Origin: Eupeodes corollae
Lineage: Eukaryota; Arthropoda; Insecta; Diptera; Syrphidae
DNA length: 64,000 nt
Assembly: GCF_945859685.1 (NCBI RefSeq)
Contig: NC_079147.1
Location: 141,198,645 to 141,262,644 of the forward strand
Direction: 5' to 3'
The position numbers and the translations under genes are program-made. The notes beneath the pieces were generated by a model. It did not search any database. It saw nothing but the letters and a program-made list of their open reading frames with translations, and was not told where the DNA came from. Of this stretch, positions 28,959 to 39,719 are shown in pieces; the stretch's first letter is position 1, and the number at the start of each line of letters is the position of its first letter.

Positions 28959-29769
28959 TTAGCAAGCGAAAGAAAAACAACGATTGATCTTCGTGTTGAA
29001 AATGTAGAGATAGTTACCAAAGCTAGTTGTGTTCTACACAACTTTCTACTGCACCACAATAACCGTTTTGATCCACCGCCTTTAAAAACAATAACTCCTG
29101 CCGGTACAAAAAGTTGACAATCCTAATAAAGGTGCTGCGGAGCGAATACGCCAGGCTTTTACAGACTATTTTGTAAATGAAGGTAAAGTAGACTGGCAAC
29201 TTACTGAATAAAAAATGACGCATACATACCTTTCTTTTGGGTGTAATGATTTCATCTTCCTCAATTAAACCTTCATATATTGCTTCTTCATTTGGTTGTT
29301 CTATCTATTTAACAAAAAAAAAAAAGATTACAAAAATAAAGAAATATGTACCTACATAAATATACGACTTGCCTTTTCTTCGTAGCTTGAAGTAGAATCC
29401 CTTGTTTTACAGTGAATTCTTAAAAACAACATTTCATTGTAACACTACAACTTGGGCTCAAAAATATCCTCCGCACCAGCTCCACTTTTCTTGGACCTCT
29501 CAACTTCACGTAGATCCCTCGTGAATTGGTTTCTAAGAGAATGTATGTTCCTTTTAACCGTTTCAATAGTTATATTAGGCGCCGTACACTTGAGGGAATC
29601 CACAATCATTTGGAATGAATCGGCCCTCTTTATTCTATTTATATAATCTGGGTGTTTCACAACATACAAGTTTTCGTTGGTCTCATATAAACACAAAAGT
29701 TGGAGAGTTAAATCTTTTGTCCAAATAAAATTCTTTTCCATTTTCAAAAATTTATTTCTGACTGTGCAC

Positions 29770-30601
29770 CATAGAGGAAATATATTATCTAGAGTCCCGA
29801 CTTAATGGGTTTGCTCTCTTTCGGCCTACAAACTAAATTGAGAGAATTTTGCCCGTTGGCATAAGCATGTGTTAGTTCTCCCGTGCATTTCTTATGGGAA
29901 AATCCAGATTTTATGTAGTTGTTCTGGGCTTTTGGTGAAGTTTGCACAATTAGGGGGAAAACAATATGAGGTGTACTCAGCCGTTTAAAAAAGAAATCCG
30001 TTGAATTCAAAAATTGAAAAATGAATGCAATATTTTTAGAAAAATGAATTATACAATTTCTTTTTAGTAAAAACTGTGCTAAAAATAGTATTTGAATGCT
30101 TTTGGCAGATAAATTCTATGGTTTTTATGAAAAATTTCGCTAAAAACAGAAAAATTCGCGCGAAAGTATAAGCGCACCTTAGAACTGTAATGTGAACGTG
30201 GCCGTTTATTGTTGCACCTCCTTCACTGCAATTTGACTTACTTTTTATTCAATGAAGTGAACTTGTATATACCCCCTTCATTATAAAGAATTTTGGTCTG
30301 AAAAATATCAAATTATATTTAAAATCAAAACAATTAACAAAAACTTACTCGAAAAATCCGAAACCCATTGTTTTGTTTTGCAAAATTGATTGTCATTTTT
30401 GACAGGTCACAAAAATTCCATAAGTTTCTTTTTAGCCCAATCCCCCATTTTGCTTTTTTTTCTCCACTCACATGTATTCACCGATAGAGAATTTGAGAGA
30501 GTTTACCTCGAATATGAGAGATTTCACCTCGAACAAAATTTGAGGGTGTTTCAGGTAGGACGGGTACCGGTCGGGCCTCTAGATAATATATTTCCTCTAT
30601 G
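29770..30601. mobile_element. 832-bp MITE with 32-bp TIRs and CTGTGCAC duplication
   Basis: The left end CATAGAGGAAATATATTATC is matched by its complement at the right end. The repeat continues to about 32 bp with one mismatch. CTGTGCAC is duplicated at 29762-29769 and 30602-30609. No transposase is present. The 8-bp duplication points to mobilisation by a hAT (or P-like) enzyme. It sits 28 bp upstream of the PIF-A MADF start codon and so in its promoter or leader. Confidence 0.92.
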
Positions 30602-30924
30602 CTGTGCACTATAATCAAAAAACAAAGACATAGATTCCTACAAAATGAACTGTCCGTCGAAGTTTCCTTCTCGAACAACGAAACCATATGAAAGAGAATA
30701 GCAAAAATACGAATAAGAGAACAGAGAAACGTCAAATTGTCGCGAGGAAAATTTTACCCGTGCGACACAGGTCGATTTTCTTGCGTCTCATGTTTTCGAT
30801 TTTTTTTCTCTTTTGCACTTATGTTGTTCGAAGTGTCATATGCATTTAGATTCATCGTGTAATAGCAGACTTTCCGCAACAAGAACTTGTCGAAGGACTT
30901 CGAAAATTGTGTTTGTATGTCCGG
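30602..30924. other. PIF-A right terminal region and 60-bp spacer to PIF-B
   Basis: 30610-30864 is the upstream region of the PIF-A MADF gene. It forms an imperfect inverted repeat with 30925-31070 (PIF-B left end). 30865-30924 is a 60-bp spacer between GTGTAATA and TATTACAC, containing a short palindrome-like GTCGAAGGACTTCGA. No gene. Confidence 0.6.
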
Positions 30925-31132
30925 TATTACACAGCGCGTGTTTAGTCTCGCGTGAATGAAGTGCAAAAGAGAAAGAAAGAACGAAAAGATGAAACAGAAA
31001 TAAATCTATCTGAACACGCACGGGTAGAAATTTCCTTGCGTGTTTTTGACGTTTCTCTTTCTACTATTACTCTCTTTTTTGGATTTGCTTTATTTCATTT
31101 TGAATGTTGATGAATGAAGAACACAAATAAAA

Positions 31133-32908
31133 ATGGCTGATGAATTCAAATGGAGCAAGGAATTAACGTCCGAGCTCATTTTGAATTACGAAATGCACCC
31201 CATTCTCTATAATCCTTGTCATCCGGAATATATAATAAATAGGGTCAAAAAGGCAGACGCATTTCAAAGTTTGTTAAATGCACTGAAGCCTTTTGATCCG
31301 AATATAACAATGGATGCAATAAAAAGAAAAATCCATACATTGCGTAGTCAATTTTCTAAGGAGTTCCTTGAAACGGAAAAGTCGAAGAAGAGTGGGGCTG
31401 GTGCCGATGATTTACATGAGCCTAAACTCTGGTGTTATGACCAATTAGTTTTCTTAAAAACTTACTGCAAAACCCGAACATCGGAATCGAATATTGAAGA
31501 GGTGAGTTAATTAATTAAAACATCAATTTATGTTTATAATTTGTTTTTTTTAGAACAGCGAGCAAAACCCAGTACCCAGTCCCTCCTACCACTCCAGCAC
31601 TCAAGATTCGGATTTTGAAAATAATTATACAAGCAAAAAAAAAGTAAGCACATAATTTTATTAAAATCTGTTTATTTTGCCATTCTACTTGTCCTTCGTT
31701 ACAAAAATATTCAGCAAAACTACATCGTATTGCCTCTGCTGCCCCTTTACGGGGATTTTCAACTTTTTGAGTTTTTATGTTTGTGCTCGTTGTTGGAAAA
31801 GAGGCTAACAGTGAATTAGTTTCATTAGAGTTGTGTTTCATTAAGAAATTGTGCAGGACGCAACAAGCTTTTGTGACAACTTGAACTTGTTCAACACGAA
31901 GGTTCATAGTCGACTGAAGTATTTTAAATCTGTTCGTTATTATTCCGAAGGTATGCTCAACCACATGCCTTGCTCTGCTTAATCGTACGTTGAAAATCCT
32001 TTTTGTTTTGCTTTGCGTTCTGAATGGATATGGTTTCATTATGTGTTTTTGAAGAGGAAAGGCATCATCCCCAACAATCACAAATGGAAGTACTCTTCCA
32101 TCTCCCACAATCCTATCGTGTGGAAACTTATTAGGTGCATCATCCACTACGTTTTTCAAAGAGCTTTGTAGCAAAACTCCAGCGTCATTAGTTCGTCCAT
32201 TGCTTCCTATGTCCACGTAAATTAACCTGCAGTTTGCGTCTGCCAAAGCTAATAAAATTATGCTGTTAGTGCCTTTATAATTGTGGTAATACGCACCATC
32301 TTTTCTTAGGCTTCTGAAAGCAACATGTTTGCCGTCGAGAGCACCAAGGCAATTTGGAAATTGCCAACGTATCGCAAAGTCTTCAGCGATTTGTTCCCAT
32401 TCCGATCTCGATTCTGGAAACTAAAAAAATCATCATTTTTAACAACAACAATAATAGTAATATTAATAATAACACTTTTTTTTCGTTTCAGAGAAGATTA
32501 AATACACCAAACATTGGCAACAAAATAAACATTGTGGCCGAGCTTCATCAAAAAAAATTGCAAATAAATCGTCGTATTCTTGCCTGGGGAAACAAGTTAC
32601 TTTCGAAATGGAAAATATCCAAAAGAAAGGCAATTTGGACCATACAACACGTTCTCCGCGAATGCGTCGAGCAAGATTTATCCCTTAGAGATAACGCAAG
32701 GCCTCCATCTGAAAGTTTTTTCACACCAGATCGATCTTTGGAATCATTTCCCTCCACATCAAACAGTTCGAGGGTTAAAATTTTAAGTGTGGAACAAATA
32801 AGACCTCCATTTTCAAACTCAGATACGGCTAAGAGTTGTTTCACTCCAGATCCAGACTTGCTTCAGCAGTCAATGGCAGGGATATTTGAGGATGAAGATT
32901 TTATTTAA
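31133..32908 (+). CDS. PIF-B MADF-domain protein, three exons, intact
   Basis: Exons 31133-31501, 31554-31643 and 32492-32908 join in phase 0 at GTGAGT, TTTTTTTAG, GTAAGC and TTCGTTTCAG signals to give 291 residues. Exon 1 is a MADF domain (FKWSKELTSELILNYEMHPI, KKADAFQSLLNALKP, IHTLRSQFSKEFLETEKSKK, EPKLWCYDQLVFLK). Exon 2 is a Ser/Pro-rich acidic linker ending in lysines. Exon 3 has a helical block (KISKRKAIWTIQHVLRECVE) and a Ser-rich tail ending FEDEDFI. In PIF elements this partner binds DNA and helps the nuclease. Intron 2 (31644-32491) holds most of the transposase exon of the opposite strand. Confidence 0.88.
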
Positions 32909-33487
32909 GTAATTTGCAATTTTTTTAAACTTTGTACCTAAGTATCTACTAAGTTATCTAGAGTAATAAAAAGAACTTACCTTTAAATATGAGCCTTTTA
33001 AGTTTTTCCAAATCGCTGCGCAAACTTCTGGGATGGCTTTAGAAAGAAATGGTTGCGATAGTCTGGTTTGATAATTTATGCTCTTGAAAGATTCACCTGT
33101 AGCTAAGAATCTCAAAGTAGCTGCCAATTTTTCAGGCGGTGATATAGCATCTCTCATCATTGTATTTTCTTTTTTGATGTCATTTTCAATTAGTAATAAA
33201 AGCAGGTCAAATGTTTTTTCGTTCATCCTGAGATAATTAAAAAAGGATTCGCTGTCATTTACTTTAAGTTCAGATGTTAAAAAACTGAATGATCCCTGGA
33301 CAGGTCTTTGTTTTCTCCACTGTTTTATCCAATTTCTTTATTTCTTTTTTTTTAATATATCGAAAGCATCTTCACAAATATCTACAATCCCCAACATTAT
33401 TTCTTCGTCGGAACTGCTATCGGTAATCATACAATTAAGAATAGTTACCGCCGTGTCTAGAAAATTTGTTTCATCTTTGGCTTCCAT
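31515..33487 (-). pseudogene. PIF-B transposase (DDE_Tnp_4), one premature stop
   Basis: Exon 1 (33487-32981) starts MEAKDETNFLDTAVTILNCM and carries QGSFSFLTSELKVNDSESF, PPEKLAATLRFLATGESFKS and a GTAAGT donor. Exon 2 (32420-31515) follows TTTTTTTAG and has LGALDGKHVAFRSLRKDGAY (first Asp), FVIVGDDAFPLQKHIMKPYP (second Asp) and SRARHVVEHTFGI (Glu). The joined frame has 469 codons before the stop. The only defect seen is a TAA at 33338-33340 (codon 50). The terminal ~45 codons run antisense across MADF exon 2 and were probably added by loss of an earlier stop, since PIF-A ends at the equivalent of WQ. MADF exon 3 lies in this gene's intron. Confidence 0.88.
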
Positions 33488-33675
33488 TTTTGCTATTAAA
33501 ATAATTTTATGTTAATCTAACAATGGGCGAAGAAAATAAAATGAAAAGAACTGTCAAATTAACGCGCAATACTGAAATGAGAAAAAAGCTTTGTGTAATA
33601 ACACTCGCGTCACGGAATGAATGTTCAAAAGAAAATAGCCAAGAGTTGCGCGTTTAACTCACGCGCCGTGTAATA

Positions 33676-36022
33676 CATGACTTCTGTCAAGAATAAAACC
33701 AAACAAGTACTTCATCGCATAGCATCGCATGCAAATTACATGCGTTGAATTTTGTCGGTGAGAATGTCCGATCAACTGATTGGACAACTACCTTGAAGAA
33801 AAATGTCTCCGATTCGTATAGGAAATCAGAGAGAATTCCGCTCCGACGGGGTTACCTCGATAGGGCCGAATATCTCGCGATTGAAATAAATGGAGTGACT
33901 TGTTGAATGAAACCAGGACCAGATCCTAGATTTTGATCCTAGATTTTGAGCCGATGATGAATATCTATCGTCAACATCTCAATCCGTGTTGCTCGTAAGT
34001 AAATTTACTCTTAAACCCTAAGGATATTGATCTGAAAGTCATCCAGTTGTTACAGTGAGGGGCTCAAAAGACTAATTTGAAGACAACGATTTTAATATTT
34101 GGATGAGTATTATTTCTGAGCTCCAGTTAAAATGTTTTTATTTTCGTGGAAGTCTGGGTTTTTAGGGATTCTTTTTGAAAGTTTTTTTGGTGATGGTCAG
34201 AATGAGAAAGCTCCATATCCTCATAGCGATAAGACCAAACAAATCAATACATTTTTTTTACCAGACTCTTAGTGCTGTGTATAGAATTACTTAGGATAGA
34301 GATGAATATCAGCTTTTAGGTATGGGCTCCAGCGGTTCATTGGCCACTGTATCTTTTACCAATTTTTGAACACAAGCGGATTTTGTGTGCAATTTTGAGT
34401 CATATTCGCCAACTGGGAAGTTCCATAAAGATCAGCTTATCTCTCAGGAAGGACTAAGAGTAGAAAATTAATATTTTTTGGTTCTTAAGTAATTCATGAA
34501 ATGAAAACAACATTCTCTCGAAGAAATGGTCAATTTGTCAGAAGGAATAAGGTGCGGCATCAAATAATATACAATATTGTTTATAGCTGATGGAAGTCTA
34601 AACGAGCTTATTATAAAAACACTTTGTTATACATTTATAAGTTTTAAGATAACATTTATGTTTAACCCTTTTTTATTAAATGGGTGGTAATGACAAATAG
34701 CGCATTATGTTTCATAGATAACAGATTCCTTGTTTTTTCGTTTTAAATAATAAGAAGTCCATAAAATATATGTACCTCATTATCACTGTTTCCATTATTG
34801 TGGTTGAGCATTAATAATTTAAATAAGCATTTGTCTTCTATTTACTATCATGATCAGAATGCATTTTTGTTTTATATTTAAAACTTCAGAGCCACACCCA
34901 AAGACACGCGACTTAAGTTAATAACATTTAAAACAATCATTTTCAGAGCTGTGTATTTTATTACAGAGATGATTATTGTTATGATAACATTTTAACACCT
35001 TGTAGCCGCATATTATCAAAGAATCCATAAGCCTAATATGGTAGGTATGGGTATTTATGGATTTTGATTTTGAGTTGGGTTTGAATTGAAGACATAAAAA
35101 TGTGTAAATATAAACACTCAACCTTTTCTTGAAGAGATAACTAAACTATGAACGAAAAACAAGATTGACTACCATTTATCTAAAAGTATCCTATCCTGGA
35201 ATGATTTTCTTTTTGACAGTTGTATAATTATTTTTAAATTTTGTTTCCATATACTATTTGATGTTTTAAGACATTAAAGATTACTAATTTGAGCTTTTGG
35301 ATTCACTTCAAATTGTAAATTTATTGCTTATTTTTTTAGAAATGAAGTTAGTTTAGTTCATTAATTCAGTAAAATCGCTATGAATGTAATGAGAAAATAT
35401 GGAATGACTTTAGATACAAATAAATTTGTAGTTTTTTATGTTGTTAGTCTGCAATTTTTAAAATAGCGAGACCTGTGGTCAAGTTAGAAGAGTGAGGAAT
35501 TAACATTTGAGAGCTTAGTCCAATATTTGCACGATAACAAGCTAAAATTCTTCTTTTTAAACGAATATAATTCCACTTTGTTGTTTTTCAATATAAATGT
35601 TATAAAATGTTTTTATTCTTTTAGTAGTTTTATTCAACCATCTCAAATTGCATTAAATACACAAAATTTAAACAGCAACTCTAACTTAGAAGTATCTTAC
35701 TTCATTTTAAATGTGATTTAGTTTGAGGTCGCATTAAGACCTGGTAGAAACAGATACATTGATAACCACCTTTTTTTATATTTATGTTGGCCCGACATCA
35801 TAACATATTTAAACACATAAAGGACAATACGACTGATGTAACTGTTGATGAAAATCGAAACAAAGTAAATACTTGCACGTTTTTAAACTCCTTATATTAA
35901 TTATTTTGACAAGTCTCTTTCTGGGCACTTTGTATACCTACCGGCTCCCTTGTAGTGATTGGTTTTTCTAAAGTTATTTATCTCTCTTTTTTAGCTTTAC
36001 AAATTCTTGAAGACACCTTCTT
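33676..36022. other. gene-poor AT-rich DNA
   Basis: No gene, repeat end or RNA recognised over 2.3 kb. Short open frames at 34918-35121 and 35527-35721 have the composition of random AT-rich sequence. A doublet AGATCCTAGATTTTGATCCTAGATTTTG at 33930-33960 is a small tandem repeat. Confidence 0.6.
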
Positions 36023-37930
36023 GTGAATAAGCACATCATTCACTATTGTTTTCTTTATCGGAGCCCAAACCTGAACAGAGTTTCAACTTCTCAGGAATTT
36101 GATGCTCTGTCTGCCTCCATACTAAGAATTGTCTACCTGTATCCTCACACTGAAATCGTTATTGCGGGCGATTTCATTGTTCACAATTCTTCGTGGTTTC
36201 ACCATTCGGGCCAGACAACGCACGAAGGAATGTGTGCTGAGATTTTTGCTGAGTTTAACCATCTTACTCAGCTTGTCAATGAGCCTACTCGTGTATCAGA
36301 CGTTAACGGCCGAGCAGAAAATACACTTGACTTGTTTCTAACTTCTGATCCTGATAAGTACACAATCAGTGTATTGACGAATATGGGCACATAGGACCAC
36401 AGTGTCATATCTGCTAATTTCCCGTCCAGTTAAAGAAAGAGCTCCAAAGGGAACCGTTTGACAGTACGAGAAAGCCAACTGGAACGGTCTCAATAATTTC
36501 TTCAGGATCCTTAACTGGTCGCTATGCTTTCTCGGTAGCGACGTAGACTCCAGTGCAGATATGATTTTTAGTATGATTCATCTGGGAATGGAAACGTTTA
36601 TCACGAATAGGGTTAAAAGTATTAAACCCAAGGTTAAATCATGGTTCGATTCGAGCTTCAAAGAGGTTATCAAGGAGAAAGAGGTGAGCTTCCGGTGTTT
36701 TAAGGCCAACCTAACTGAGGAAAACCGGAATAAGTTTACTGCAACGCCTATATTCGAAGGACCAAATACATGACCAAAAATTACGGCGAAAAATACTGCA
36801 ATGTCCCAAAGGCAGTACACATTTAGGGTCGTTTGTAAAAATCATGACGAATTCTTCCTCTTCCTCTTCCCTGGTTCCTACGCTTGTTGTCAATGACACT
36901 CTTTTAGTTAGCTTTATTGATAAAGCCAACTTATTTGCAAGGCAGTTAGTCGAAAATTCCACCTTACCAGATAGTGTTATGACTTCCCCAGCTCTTGAAC
37001 GCGTAAATGATTTTATGGGACCAATCTTCTTTCGTACTCGAACTGTGGCGAAAGTTCTTAAAGATCCCAACATTCATAAATCCGCTGGCCCAGTTAGTTT
37101 CCCCGCTATTAGTCTGAAGAGGTGTTCTTCCATACTAGCAAAACCATTGCGTAAGCTTCCATCCATCCTATTCTTCTGGACTCGTTCCGAGTAGTTGGAA
37201 AACTACATTTGTTCAGCCAATCCCAAAAAAAGGCGAATCTTCTTCTCCCAAAAATTACAGACCGATAGCACTAACGTCCCTTCTTTCTGAGGTCATAGAA
37301 ACGCTGATTAATTATTAGCCTAAAAATATCTTGAGGAACGAAAGCTTCTTAATGACCGGCAATACGGCTTTCGTAGAAATAGGTATACTGGTGATCTCAT
37401 GGTTCCTTTCACTGAACAGTGGAACAAATCCTTACATCGTTTTGGAGAAAGTAAGATTATTGCACTTGATAGTTCAAAGGCATTTGATAAAGTCTGGCAT
37501 CTTGGTCTCTTATCGAAAATGTGTGCTTTCGGTATCTACGAATCTCTTCTTCGTTAGATTATAAATTTTCTTTCGAAGCGTTCAATACAAGTTGTTTTGG
37601 ACGGATTCAAGTCTCAAACTCATAAAATAAATGCTGGTGTGCCTCAGGGCTCCGTTTTGTCTCCGATCCTTTTCCTCATATTTATAAATGATCTCCTGTC
37701 TGCTACTTCTAATCCAATAGATTGTTTCGCTAACAATAGCACTCTTAGCTTTTTATATTCTTTTCCAGACTCACAACCCTCCTCTTCGGATTAGGAACTG
37801 CAACGGAAAAAATATGATTAGCTCATTAAATTCCGACCTACACAGCATTGTACAATGGGGAATAAAAAATCGTCTGGAATTTAATGCTTCGAAAACGCAA
37901 TGATGTTTTGTATCGTTAAAACAAAACTAT
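36023..37930 (+). pseudogene. LINE ORF2 (Jockey/CR1-like), decayed
   Basis: The endonuclease end is at 36023-36420: EIVIAGDFIVHNSSWFHHSG, LTQLVNEPTRVSDVN, LDLFLTSDPDKY and DHSVISANF. Reverse-transcriptase blocks follow in changing frames: PIPKKGESSSPKNYRPIALT (37215-37280), LNDRQYGFRRNR, IIALDSSKAFDKVWH, INAGVPQGSVLSPILFLIFI (about 37625-37685) and a catalytic box read as FANNS where YADDS is expected. The 3' third is absent or unreadable after about 37900. At least five frame breaks and loss of the catalytic Asp pair make it dead. Clade by endonuclease style only. Confidence 0.8.
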
Positions 37931-38790
37931 TTTATTCCTAAAATTTGACTAACTTAAATTCTTATTCCAGAATTTTAGCTCAAAGAGAGTTGTAACTTTT
38001 ATATAAAATAAAAGTTCTGCGGTAAATTACTACGGCAAACGAAAATATATTTTGCATTTAAGCTATAAAGTAGCGAAGAAGTTCGTTCTCGTGTGCAATT
38101 GTGCAAAATATTTTGCAAAACTGATCTTCTAAAGATCGTGAACTCATTAAGTTAAGATTTCTGGTTTAGCCAGAAAGTTGCAATAAACTTAGTTTATTTA
38201 TCCGAACTATTCAAAATTTGCAGTGGGATTTTGCAAGTTCTCTTTTTATAGCATTTGTGGTACAGCCAGCCATAAACATACACAAAACTATTTTCCCTTA
38301 AGAAATATCTGCATTTATGCCCTCAGCTGAATTGACTACAGACGATATATCAATAGCTTTTGAGTGAGATATATAAGTCTGCTAAGTGAAACTTTGATTG
38401 AAGAAATCTAATTAAACAAAATCTAACTCCTCGCCATTTCTGAAATATACTTATAAAACTAAATGTAGCAAATTCTTCTATAATTTCCCCTGATTTAAAT
38501 ACCTCCTATTAAGTGTGGCTTGAAATTATGAGATTTTAGCTGATCCAACACAGATATGAAGGATGGGATTTTGATCAGCCATCCCTTAACAAACGAAAGC
38601 TATCAATAAATCATTGAAGAAGAAGGCACTGCATAATGTCCCTTTGATATTCTCGGAGGTAGCTCCTGAGCTATATAAATTAAAATATCATTCGACTCAT
38701 TTAGGTATTGGGAGTAATATATTTACATGTAATTCGATGTTGTAGAACGTAACGGTATCATTTCAAGGATCTTTTGATCTTGTAGCAGTT
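37918..38790. repeat. diverged direct repeat, copy 1
   Basis: Aligns by eye with 39720-40690 in the same orientation, for example GAAGTTCGTTCTCGTGTGCA versus GAACTTCGTTCTCGTATGCA, AGATATATAAGTCTGCT in both, and CAGCCATCCCTTAACAAACG versus CAGCCATCCCCTAACAAACA. About 180 bp present in copy 2 (the signal-peptide ORF) are missing here. Whether this is a host duplication or an old element is unknown. Confidence 0.7.
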
Positions 38791-39345
38791 AAGCGACCTA
38801 ACATTCTACGTACAGATCCGAAGTTTGTTGTCCTTATTTTGTTTGCGTGGGTGAATCCGTCCGTATCCGAGGCTTGTTGGTGCTTCGCAACTATGAAAGC
38901 TTTTACGTGGCCAGGAAGTCACCCCGATGGCACAACCCCCAACCTGGAGGGCCAGATCGTTAGTATAACTCCAAGGACGAGGAGCCGGATAGAACAGCTC
39001 CTTATAGGCCTGGGCTCTGAATATGTCGAAGAAGCCCTATAAGGTGTTCACTAAGTAGTTCAACCTTACTGGAACTGTAGATGCCACCGTTGCGTTGATT
39101 GCATCTCGAGAATTCCTCCGCTTCCGTCTGGATAAGGAGAGGAACCTAAGTGGAAACACCTCCCCCCCCTCGTTTGCTGCCCCCAACAACTTTCCACTGG
39201 GGTTAGAACCCAATCTTCAGTTGAGGTACTAGGCACCCGATGTTCACCGCGGGGAGGTGAGAGTAGGAGTTGACAAACAGAGGTGGTTTTTTTAGAAAAA
39301 CCAGTGGACGCTTGTGCCCTCTTGAATGCACATGTCTACCATTTG
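38790..39345 (-). pseudogene. RTE-like LINE 5' region, fragment
   Basis: Read on the minus strand this matches 42430-42985, the 5' part of the RTE-like LINE: CATGTGCATTCAAGAGGGCA, the CACCTCTG..CAACTCCTACTC segment, the AACTTTCCACTGGGG segment and the GGTGACTTCCTGGCCACGTA segment are all shared. No RT part is attached. It lies between the two direct-repeat copies. Confidence 0.75.
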
Positions 39346-39719
39346 AACTCAAATATTGCTTAAAGAATTCGAGAGCAAATCAAGAACAATTTTCAAAATT
39401 AGTAAAATAAATAATTAAAATAAACCTTTTTTATATATTTATTAAGACTAGGAAAGAAAAAGATAAAAATAAATACAAACAGGTAATTCAGGACACTCAA
39501 AACAAAAAAAAAACTTAAAAATAAAATTAAAAAAAAAAATTAAATTCAGTCATTATTATCACTTGAGAATTATTGTATTGACTTTTTTTGCACTTCAGTG
39601 CTTTCTCTCTGTCTTTTTTAGAACAGCTTAGAAGCTTAGAAAGTAGCTGATTTTTTTCGTAGTCATTTCGTTTTTTGTGTTCAATTTTTTCTTTTGCCAA
39701 GGTATACTTTTTTCCTTCA

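Larger units (their letters stand above)
21463..29211 (+). pseudogene. PIF-A transposase (DDE_Tnp_4), interrupted
   Basis: Exon 1 reads QGSYAFLTRELRQNDKPSFY and ASFELLLSLIQSDIFVEDT, matching PIF-B; the following roughly 100 codons found in B are missing. Exon 2 starts at 26935 after a TTTTTTTTTTTCAG acceptor (KLEWEKVAEEFTIRWQFPNC) and carries LSALDGKNIQF (first Asp), IVGDDAFPLQKQI (second Asp) and SRARHVIEHAFGI (Glu). A 1539-bp insert follows 27419; reading resumes at 28964 (VTKASCVLHNFLLHHN) with a frameshift near 29110 and ends VNEGKVDWQLTE at 29211. The deletion, stop, frameshift and insertions make it inactive. Confidence 0.85.
21608..29741 (-). pseudogene. PIF-A MADF-domain protein, three exons interlocked with the transposase
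   Basis: Exon 1 (29741-29373) is a MADF domain: MEKNFIWTKDLTLQLLCLYE, NRIKRADSFQMIVDSLKC and LRNQFTRDLREVERSKKSGA. Trp in the LWCY block of copy B is a TAG stop here. It ends at a GC donor (AAG/GCAAGT). Exon 2 (29304-29230, 25 codons, acidic) lies between TTAAATAG and GTATGT. Exon 3 begins at 26817 (AKSSIESLSKRLKTISGYF, KLKRKAAWEIQKILRDFGED), is interrupted by hAT-2 at 26436, and its original stop is TAG at 21608-21610. MADF proteins are the usual DNA-binding partners in PIF elements. The main transposase exon lies wholly inside intron 2. Confidence 0.82.
21451..30864 (+). mobile_element. PIF-A element (transposase plus MADF gene), with four nested insertions
   Basis: Transposase exons lie on the plus strand (about 21463-21600, 26935-27419, 28964-29211) and MADF exons on the minus strand (29741-29373, 29304-29230, 26817-21608). 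Nested in it are hAT-2, a TA-TIR element within hAT-2, a 1539-bp insertion and a MITE. The right end is taken as GTGTAATA at 30857-30864, because the DNA just inside resembles, in inverted form, the left end of PIF-B (shared AAGTGCAAAAGAGAAA, CGCACGGGTA and TTTGACGTTTCTCT). The left end is truncated at the Harbinger-1 junction. Confidence 0.75.
30925..33675 (-). mobile_element. PIF-B element (transposase plus MADF gene), nearly intact
   Basis: Left end TATTACACAGCGCGTG and right end, inverted, TATTACACGGCGCGTG form a TIR of at least 16 bp with one mismatch, extending loosely for about 15 bp more. The exact target duplication is ambiguous because the ends are themselves palindromic (TATTA/TAATA). 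The element is about 2.75 kb, a normal PIF size, and carries an intact MADF gene on the plus strand and a transposase with one stop on the minus strand. It is a diverged relative of PIF-A in opposite orientation. Confidence 0.85.

Noticed and set aside
38839..39042. 67-codon plus-strand ORF
   Set aside because: Lies antisense in the 5' region of the RTE-like LINE, which occurs three times in the window.
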